The position numbers and the translations under genes are program-made. This document shows positions 1 to 5,133 of a DNA stretch of 13,303 bases, in pieces. Location of the stretch: contig CAYVBY010000027.1 of NCBI GenBank assembly GCA_964449895.1, positions 1 to 13,303 of the forward strand, given 5' to 3'. This stretch comes from Intestinibacter sp964449895. GTDB taxonomy: Bacteria > Bacillota > Clostridia > Peptostreptococcales > Peptostreptococcaceae. A model generated the notes under the pieces. The model saw only the letters and a program-made list of their open reading frames with translations. It was not told the origin of the DNA and made no database searches. Each line of letters begins with the position of its first letter. Position 1 is the stretch's first letter.

Positions 1-29
1 ATTTTCAAAGTTCATTTGCTTGTTTCAGC
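1..29 (-). other. Probable rRNA operon leader (partial)
   Basis: Read leftward, this is the start of the transcript made from the downstream promoter at 36-64. It contains the stretch GAACTTTGAAAAT before running off the window. A GAxCTTTGAAAA-like sequence is characteristic of Firmicute rRNA leaders, where it belongs to the antitermination/processing region ahead of 16S rRNA. No mature rRNA sequence is present, so the identity of the downstream gene is inferred from the leader and promoter style. A stable-RNA operon starting with tRNA is the main alternative. Confidence 0.6.
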
Positions 30-35
30 TTTTTA

Positions 36-64
36 AGTTTAACAAATTTTTATTTATTTGTCAA
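36..64 (-). promoter_or_regulatory. Downstream rRNA-type promoter (P2)
   Basis: On the minus strand there is a perfect -35 TTGACA (59-64), a 17-bp spacer and a -10 TAAACT (36-41). The expected start is near position 29. It lies 124 bp downstream of a second promoter of the same orientation, the tandem arrangement usual for Firmicute rrn operons. Confidence 0.72.
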
Positions 65-76
65 ACCCTTTTTTAA

Positions 77-101
77 AACTTTTTTATTTTATAAAAAAGT
101 T
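77..101. repeat. Perfect 11-bp inverted repeat between the tandem promoters
   Basis: Arms AACTTTTTTAT (77-87) and ATAAAAAAGTT (91-101) are exact reverse complements around a 3-base loop. It lies between the two rRNA-type promoters, so it would be transcribed only from the upstream one. It is too AT-rich to be a convincing terminator. Next to it are the palindrome AACTTCGAAGTT (109-120) and an overlapping 6-bp hairpin, GAAGTT/AACTTC (115-130), which could form mutually exclusive structures. Confidence 0.5.
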
Positions 102-164
102 CTTATACAACTTCGAAGTTTTTCAACTTCTGATTGCTCGCCCTATCTCTCAAGGACAAGTAAT

Positions 165-193
165 ATAATACCACCTTAAAAATAATTCGTCAA
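165..193 (-). promoter_or_regulatory. Upstream rRNA-type promoter (P1)
   Basis: On the minus strand there is a -35 TTGACG (188-193), a 17-bp spacer and a -10 TATTAT (165-170), with an expected start near 158. Immediately upstream of the -35 are three A-tracts (197-223) acting as a likely UP element. Hexamer quality, spacing and tandem placement all point to a strong stable-RNA promoter. Confidence 0.72.
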
Positions 194-196
194 TAC

Positions 197-223
197 TTTT
201 TTTATATTTTTTTGAGTTTTTTT
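197..223 (-). promoter_or_regulatory. Phased A-tract UP element
   Basis: Three runs of seven A on the minus strand (T7 on the plus strand at 197-203, 207-213 and 217-223) recur with an exact 10-bp period directly upstream of the -35 of P1. This places them at about -39 to -65. A-tracts in helical phase bend DNA and contact the RNA polymerase alpha C-terminal domains, a known feature of rrn promoters. Confidence 0.65.
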
Positions 224-280
224 CTAAATAATCATTTTATAAATATTTGTCTACTATGTTCCCACAAATATTCTATCTCT

Positions 281-296
281 TATACCCCCTAGTATA
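281..296. promoter_or_regulatory. C-rich dyad resembling a CsoR/FrmR-family operator
   Basis: The site TATAC-CCCCTA-GTATA is a 5-bp inverted repeat around a C-rich core, standing out in very AT-rich DNA. CsoR/RcnR/CstR-family regulators bind TATACCCCN-type sites, usually with a G-run on the other side, which is missing here. It sits in the 283 bp between the rRNA promoter region and the membrane protein gene at 507. The rest of that stretch shows only AT-rich sequence and a weak inverted repeat at 242-272. Functional status is uncertain. Confidence 0.25.
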
Positions 297-506
297 TATC
301 CTATTATTAATATAATTTATCTTGATAATTTGTTAATTAATATTTATTTTTTATATTAATTATATAAAATATTGCTACAATTGATCTATTATCGATTATT
401 AATACTCCAAAACAATATTTACTTTTATTTAATATAAAATAATTTATTTTTATAGTATAATTATTATAAATATGGTTAAAATATTATTTGTTAGGAGGTA
501 ATTAAC

Positions 507-1154
507 ATGCCTAAATATATCAGAGAACCTATAAATGGATTTACCCATTTATTTGGAGCAATTTTATCATTTGCAGGTTTATTAATATTAGTAATAAAGA
601 CAACATTAAAAAATCCATCACCTCTTGCATTAACAGCTGTAATTATATTTGGTATATCTTTAATACTATTATATTCAGCATCTGCAACTTACCATTTAGT
701 TATAGCTAAAGAAAAAACAATTAAATTTTTAAGACGATTAGATCACTCTATGATTTTTATATTGATTGCAGGATCTTATGCTCCTTTCTGTTTAATATCT
801 TTAAATGGAGTAAAAGGTTGGGTATTATTCGGAATAGAAGTTTTAATTGCAATTATAGGTATTTGCTTTAAATTAATTTGGTTTAAAAGCCCTCGCTGGG
901 TTTCTACAATTATATATGTAGCTATGGGATGGTTCGCTATATTTTTAATTCTCCCTCTATACAGGGCATTATCTATCGGTGGACTTCTTTTATTAGTTAT
1001 AGGTGGTTTATTTTATACAGTTGGTGCAGTTATATATGGAGCTAAACCCAAATTCCTTAAATTAAAAAAATTAGCATTCCATGAAATATTCCATATATTC
1101 ATATTATTTGGAAGTTTATTCCAATACTTATGTGTTCTTTTATATGTAATTTAA
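507..1154 (+). CDS. Hemolysin III / PAQR-family membrane protein
   Basis: The 215-residue integral membrane protein has seven predicted hydrophobic segments and belongs to the hemolysin III (YqfA/YplQ-type) branch of the PAQR superfamily. Family motifs are in order: EPINGFTH near the N-terminus (Glu7, His14), SATYH (Ser57-His63), RLDHSMIF (Asp79-His80) and a C-terminal HEIFH (His192, His196). The Ser/His/Asp/His/His set corresponds to the zinc-binding site of PAQR proteins, so a metal-dependent hydrolase-like activity in the membrane is plausible. The hemolysin name rests on old overexpression data and should not be taken as toxin function. The start is well supported by AGGAGGT at 492-498. 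It is a single gene, ended by the hairpin at 1223-1255. No clear -35/-10 pair was found, only a TATAAT at 456-461. Confidence 0.9.
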   Translation: MPKYIREPINGFTHLFGAILSFAGLLILVIKTTLKNPSPLALTAVIIFGISLILLYSASATYHLVIAKEKTIKFLRRLDHSMIFILIAGSYAPFCLISLNGVKGWVLFGIEVLIAIIGICFKLIWFKSPRWVSTIIYVAMGWFAIFLILPLYRALSIGGLLLLVIGGLFYTVGAVIYGAKPKFLKLKKLAFHEIFHIFILFGSLFQYLCVLLYVI

Positions 1155-1222
1155 TCAAAAACTGCATTATAAATTATTAACTTCAAATTCAAAACTAAAT
1201 ATTTTTAATCACAAATAAATCA

Positions 1223-1255
1223 AGGAGGTCAATAAAATATAATTTATGACCTCCT
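1223..1255. terminator. Bidirectional terminator between convergent genes
   Basis: A 9-bp stem, AGGAGGTCA (1223-1231) paired with TGACCTCCT (1247-1255), stands between the rightward membrane protein gene ending at 1154 and the leftward ATPase gene ending at 1301. T-rich tracts follow on both strands, so it probably serves both. Confidence 0.7.
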
Positions 1256-1300
1256 ATTATGTTTAATTTTATATTATCTTTTTTATATACACTTACAATA

Positions 1301-3730
1301 TTATTTACTTTCTTTCATGCTCATAGCTCTCATTGCATTAAGCACTGCTATTAAAGCAACTCCAACATCTGCAAATACAGCTTCCCACATGTTAGATACT
1401 CCACCTGCAGTTGCTACTAAAACTATAATTTTTACACCTAATGCAAATATTATATTTTGCCATACTATTTTATTAGTTCTCTTAGATATTGCTATAGCCT
1501 TTGATATTTGACTTGGTTGATCATTCATTATAACTACATCAGCTGCTTCTATAGCTGCATCTGATCCAAGTCCACCCATTGCTATACCTACATCTACTCT
1601 TGCTAAAACTGGAGCATCATTTATTCCATCTCCAACAAAAGCCACTTTTTGTTTATCTGTTCTTCCTTGATAAATTTCTTCTATTTTTTCTACTTTTTCA
1701 TTTGGTAATAAATTTGAATATACTTTATCTAGTTTCAATTCTTTAGCTACTGCATTTGCAACTTTTTCGTTGTCTCCAGTAAGCATAACTGTCTGTTTTA
1801 CTCCTATTTCTTTTAATTTTTGTATTAATTGTTTGCTATCTTCTTTTATTTCATCTGATATTACTATATATCCTGCAAACATATTATTTACTGCTACATA
1901 TATAACTGTACCTATTTCACTAACCTCAATATATTCAATATTATTAGTTTTCATCAATTTTTCATTGCCTGCTAAAACTATTTTTCCATTGTAGTTTACC
2001 TTTATACCATGTGCTGCTATTTCTTCATATTCTCCAATTTTTCCTAAATCTAAATCTTTATTATATGCTGCAATTATTGATTTAGCTATTGGATGATTTG
2101 AATTTGCTTCTGCATAAGCTGCATATTCCATAAGTTCATCTTCTGAAACATTTACAGCATTTATTTTTGTTACCTTAAATATACCCTTTGTAAGTGTTCC
2201 TGTTTTATCAAATACTACAGTATCTACATATCTCAATGCTTCTAAATAGTTACTACCCTTTATTAATACACCATTTTTAGATGCAAAACCAATTCCACTG
2301 AAAAAAGTAAGTGGTATTGATAAAACTAATGCACAAGGACAAGATACAACTAAAAATGTAAGACCTCTTAATACCCAATCATACCAAACAGCTTTACTAT
2401 ACATATCTATTACCATTGGAGGTATTATAGATATTACAATTGCCAATGCAACAACTACTGGAGTATAGTATTTACAAAATACACTTATAAAGTTTTCAGT
2501 TTTTGCTTTTTTACTGCTCGCATTTTCAACTAAATCTAATACTTTTGAAACTGCTGATTCTCCAAAATTCTTAGTTACTTTTATAGTTAATAACGCATTT
2601 TCATTTATAAATCCTGATAGAACTTCATCATTTATATTTACCGTTCTAAGTACTGATTCACCTGTAAGTGCTGATGTATCAACCATAGAGGTTCCTTCTA
2701 TAATTATACCATCAAGAGGAATTCTTTCTCCTGGTTTGACTACTATTATACCTCCAATTTCTACTTCTTCAGGATCTACAACTTCTATATTATTTCCAAT
2801 TTTTAAATTAGCAATATCAGGTCTAATTTGCATTAAAGCTGATATTGATTTTCTTGATTTTCCAACCGCTAAACCTTGTAAATATAAACCTAGTTTATAA
2901 AATACCATAACTCCAACTGCCTCTGATGTTTCTCCTATTAAAATTGCACCAATTGTAGCAACTGACATTAAGAAGTTTTCATCAAATATTTTGCCATTTT
3001 TTATATTTTTAGCAGATTTCAATAATACATCTCCACCTACTCCTAAATAAATCGCTATAAATAATACTGTACTTATTGTATTTGCTTGCCCATGACCTAT
3101 TATTTCTTGAATAAATATTATAGCATATGCAATTGCTCCTATTATTAATTTTATTTTTTCTATTTTTTCTTTATCAAATTTATTTTCTGGCTCTTTTTCT
3201 AAGTCTTTATTTTTAGATTTTGAAGAACTCTTTACTTGTATATCAAGACCTGGTTCTGTTGTGTTTATTATATTTATCGCTTTTTCTATAGTTAAACTTC
3301 TACTAGCTTCATCTTTTAATGTAAAGCTTAATTTTTTATTTACAAAATTTAAATTCGATATTTCTACCTCATCTAAAGCTCCTACCTTTTGATTTATTAC
3401 TTCTGCACAATGAGCACAATCTAATCCCCCTAATATTATATCTACCTTTCTATTTTTATTATCATCACTTTGCTTGTTATTATCTTTTTTTCTAAAAGTA
3501 CTTATTTTTAATGAAGAATCTACAACATTTATTAATGAAGATAATTCTTCAATTTCATCATCTTCTTTTGATGAATCAAGAGATACTATTAATATATTCT
3601 CCTCTATATTTACTACACATGATTTAATTCCTGGAACATTAACAGCTAAAAGTTCTATCATTTGTGCTGTTTCTACAGTTAATATCCCTTCAATAAATAA
3701 TTCTTTTTTTGTCAAAACTGCTGTGCTCAT
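1301..3730 (-). CDS. cadA: CadA-type Zn/Cd/Pb-exporting P1B ATPase
   Basis: This heavy-metal P-type ATPase (809 residues from the chosen start) couples ATP hydrolysis to export of Zn2+, Cd2+ or Pb2+ across the cytoplasmic membrane. Two HMA-like domains lead: the first (about 5-75) lacks CxxC, the second (about 95-165) has GLDCAHC with Cys105 and Cys108. Then come membrane segments, the actuator TGES (356-359), the transport motif CPC (464-466), the phosphorylation site DKTGT (Asp508), the P1B-specific HP dipeptide (546-547), the hinge GDGIND (700-705) and a final-segment DVG (Asp788). CPC plus this late Asp is the Zn/Cd/Pb subgroup signature rather than copper. An ATG five codons upstream (3745) overlaps the ribosome binding site; AAGGAG at 3737-3742 with 6-base spacing supports 3730. 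It is cotranscribed with the sensor gene, whose stop is only about 20 bases upstream. Confidence 0.95.
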   Translation of the reverse strand: MSTAVLTKKELFIEGILTVETAQMIELLAVNVPGIKSCVVNIEENILIVSLDSSKEDDEIEELSSLINVVDSSLKISTFRKKDNNKQSDDNKNRKVDIILGGLDCAHCAEVINQKVGALDEVEISNLNFVNKKLSFTLKDEASRSLTIEKAINIINTTEPGLDIQVKSSSKSKNKDLEKEPENKFDKEKIEKIKLIIGAIAYAIIFIQEIIGHGQANTISTVLFIAIYLGVGGDVLLKSAKNIKNGKIFDENFLMSVATIGAILIGETSEAVGVMVFYKLGLYLQGLAVGKSRKSISALMQIRPDIANLKIGNNIEVVDPEEVEIGGIIVVKPGERIPLDGIIIEGTSMVDTSALTGESVLRTVNINDEVLSGFINENALLTIKVTKNFGESAVSKVLDLVENASSKKAKTENFISVFCKYYTPVVVALAIVISIIPPMVIDMYSKAVWYDWVLRGLTFLVVSCPCALVLSIPLTFFSGIGFASKNGVLIKGSNYLEALRYVDTVVFDKTGTLTKGIFKVTKINAVNVSEDELMEYAAYAEANSNHPIAKSIIAAYNKDLDLGKIGEYEEIAAHGIKVNYNGKIVLAGNEKLMKTNNIEYIEVSEIGTVIYVAVNNMFAGYIVISDEIKEDSKQLIQKLKEIGVKQTVMLTGDNEKVANAVAKELKLDKVYSNLLPNEKVEKIEEIYQGRTDKQKVAFVGDGINDAPVLARVDVGIAMGGLGSDAAIEAADVVIMNDQPSQISKAIAISKRTNKIVWQNIIFALGVKIIVLVATAGGVSNMWEAVFADVGVALIAVLNAMRAMSMKESK

Positions 3731-3748
3731 ATTATTCTCCTTCATACT

Positions 3749-4141
3749 CTAATGATTATATTTTTCATTTACATGATCTAATCCACAATTAAATATTTGA
3801 CTTATATGTTCATCGTTTAATGAGTAATATACTGTTTTACCTTCTTTTCTAAATTTAACAAGTCTTGCCTGCTTTAAAACTCTAAGCTGATGAGAAATAG
3901 CTGATTGAGTCATATTAAGCGTATCTGCTATGGCATATACACACATTTCTTCTTTAAATAACGCAAATATTATTTTTATTCTAGTAGAATCACTCAATGC
4001 TTTAAATAAATCAGCTAAATCAAAAATTATTTCATCTTTTGGCATATCACCTTTAATTCTCTCTGCTATATCTTTATGATTGCATCCACAATTTTCTATA
4101 TTTTGATCAATCTCATTTATTTCTATATTTTTATCTTTCAT
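3749..4141 (-). CDS. cadC: ArsR/SmtB-family metal sensor, CadC-like
   Basis: This 130-residue winged-helix repressor is predicted to release the cad promoter on binding Zn, Cd or Pb. The DNA-binding part is about 44-108, with LFKALSDSTRIKI, the recognition helix region TQSAISHQLRVLKQ and the wing GKTVYYSL. Asp110, His112, His123 and Glu126 reproduce the D-x-H...H-x2-E spacing of the alpha5 inter-subunit metal site known in CadC. The alpha3N site looks altered: the N-terminus has Cys18 and Cys20, but the usual CVC pair in alpha3 is CVY (Cys67, Tyr69). A strong GGAGGGAG lies just upstream of the ATG. It is first gene of the operon with cadA, and an operator lies over its own transcription start, implying autoregulation. 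Metal preference cannot be fixed from sequence. Confidence 0.93.
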   Translation of the reverse strand: MKDKNIEINEIDQNIENCGCNHKDIAERIKGDMPKDEIIFDLADLFKALSDSTRIKIIFALFKEEMCVYAIADTLNMTQSAISHQLRVLKQARLVKFRKEGKTVYYSLNDEHISQIFNCGLDHVNEKYNH

Positions 4142-4162
4142 ACTCTCCCTCCATTTTATTCA

Positions 4163-4188
4163 AATATATGAATAATTGTTCATATATT
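4163..4188. promoter_or_regulatory. ArsR-family 12-2-12 operator of the cad operon
   Basis: Arms AATATATGAATA (4163-4174) and TGTTCATATATT (4177-4188) match at 11 of 12 positions around a 2-bp centre. This is the 12-2-12 geometry and TGAA/TTCA core of SmtB/CzrA/CadC operators. It starts 2 bp downstream of the -10 box and covers the expected start site, so bound repressor would block transcription. Confidence 0.82.
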
Positions 4189-4189
4189 A

Positions 4190-4218
4190 ATGATAGTATT
4201 TTAATAATAAAAAATCAA
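4190..4218 (-). promoter_or_regulatory. Promoter of the cadC-cadA operon
   Basis: On the minus strand there is a -35 TTGATT (4213-4218), a 17-bp spacer and a -10 TATCAT (4190-4195), with an expected start near 4183 inside the operator. The untranslated leader would be about 40 bases. The rest of the 300-bp gap to the next gene (4219-4442) is AT-rich and holds no gene that I can support. Confidence 0.7.
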
Positions 4219-4370
4219 CATATTTCAGATATTTTTCATTTAGCAATTTTTTGATTATCATCACATAATGAGATGCAAAAAATCTTATAGCATTTTTGAT
4301 GTATAAATAGTTTTCATATCATATATTTAAAATTATAAAATTCACAAATAAATACTTTAAACATATATTT

Positions 4371-4414
4371 TTTATTAGTTTAATATATATTATAAGAAAA
4401 TCTTTATTAGTTTA
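4371..4414 (+). repeat. 12-bp direct repeat upstream of the N/P/M/Y-rich gene
   Basis: TTTATTAGTTTA occurs exactly at 4371-4382 and 4403-4414, a 32-bp period or about three helical turns. The second copy is 15 bp before the ribosome binding site of the gene at 4443. It could be a regulator binding pair or an accident of AT-rich DNA. Confidence 0.35.
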
Positions 4415-4442
4415 TCTAAATTAATAAGAAAGGAGAATTTTT

Positions 4443-5045
4443 ATGAACAATAACGATAGAAAAGATAATGTTATTCCAAATTATATATATCCTCAACCTT
4501 ATATAGACCCTATGGTTTATTTAAATCCTTATTATTCGAATAGTACAGAATATCCATTTAATAATCAAGGTTACCCACAATTTAACAATGGATATATTGA
4601 TTACTCTCAATTTAATGATAATCAAATGAACAACACTATGAATGGTCAAAATTACAACATAGAAGATAATGAAGAATATTCTAATATTCCAGAAGAAAAT
4701 TTTAATATACCTTATATCCCATATTATCCACCAATGAATATGCCTAATATGATACTTCCTGGAATGCAATATCAACCATTTCCACCTAATATGAATCAAA
4801 ATTTACCAAATACAAATAACCAAAATCAACAAAATATAAATCAATCAAATGCTAATATGTCAAACCCAAATATGAATAACATTAATATACCTAATATGTC
4901 AATGCCAATGTATCCTACAGGAATGTATCCTAATATGTACCCTAATATGCTTCCAAATATGATGTATTCTTATTATCCTTTTATGAATATGCCACCTAAT
5001 ATGCCTAATATCAATATTGAAGAATTTGATGAAGAAGAAATGTAA
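4443..5045 (+). CDS. Asn/Pro/Met/Tyr-rich low-complexity acidic protein, unknown function
   Basis: I do not recognise this 200-residue protein. Composition is extreme: about 48 Asn, 29 Pro, 23 Met and 22 Tyr, together about 61% of residues. Cys, His and Trp are absent, and the only basic residues are Arg6 and Lys7. The tripeptide PNM recurs eight times, concentrated after residue 100 (for example YPNMYPNMLPNMM), and the tail is acidic (EEFDEEEM). No signal peptide, membrane segment or fold is evident; it should be disordered and very acidic. Translation is well supported by AAAGGAG about 8 bases before the ATG and a perfect terminator after the stop. Asn/Pro/Tyr/Met-rich repeats recall spore coat or exosporium proteins of spore-formers, but that is analogy only. 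It is monocistronic, between the divergent cad operon and the convergent hydratase. Confidence 0.78.
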   Translation: MNNNDRKDNVIPNYIYPQPYIDPMVYLNPYYSNSTEYPFNNQGYPQFNNGYIDYSQFNDNQMNNTMNGQNYNIEDNEEYSNIPEENFNIPYIPYYPPMNMPNMILPGMQYQPFPPNMNQNLPNTNNQNQQNINQSNANMSNPNMNNINIPNMSMPMYPTGMYPNMYPNMLPNMMYSYYPFMNMPPNMPNINIEEFDEEEM

Positions 5046-5064
5046 ATTTATCTTTGTATTAAAA

Positions 5065-5088
5065 AAGCTGCTAATTTCTTAGCAGCTT
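5065..5088. terminator. Bidirectional intrinsic terminator
   Basis: A perfect 10-bp stem, AAGCTGCTAA (5065-5074) and TTAGCAGCTT (5079-5088), has a 4-base loop. Leftward it is followed by a run of T (A at 5061-5066), and rightward by CTCTTTATTTAT. It serves both the rightward low-complexity gene ending at 5045 and the leftward hydratase ending at 5134. Confidence 0.88.
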
Positions 5089-5133
5089 CTCTTTATTTAT
5101 AGTTTTATAACGACGGTAACAATTTTTTAATTT

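Noticed and set aside
242..272. Inverted repeat AATATTTGT/ACAAATATT
   Set aside because: Nine AT-rich pairs around a 13-base loop, with no U-run or gene end nearby; easily chance in this composition.
3474..3752. Open frame of 92 codons on the plus strand inside the ATPase gene
   Set aside because: It is antisense to the N-terminal part of a clear P-type ATPase and has no ribosome binding site or recognisable motif.
4521..4799. Open frame antisense to the low-complexity gene (Ile/Trp/His-rich product)
   Set aside because: It mirrors the repetitive codons of the opposite strand. The plus-strand frame has the strong ribosome site and terminator.
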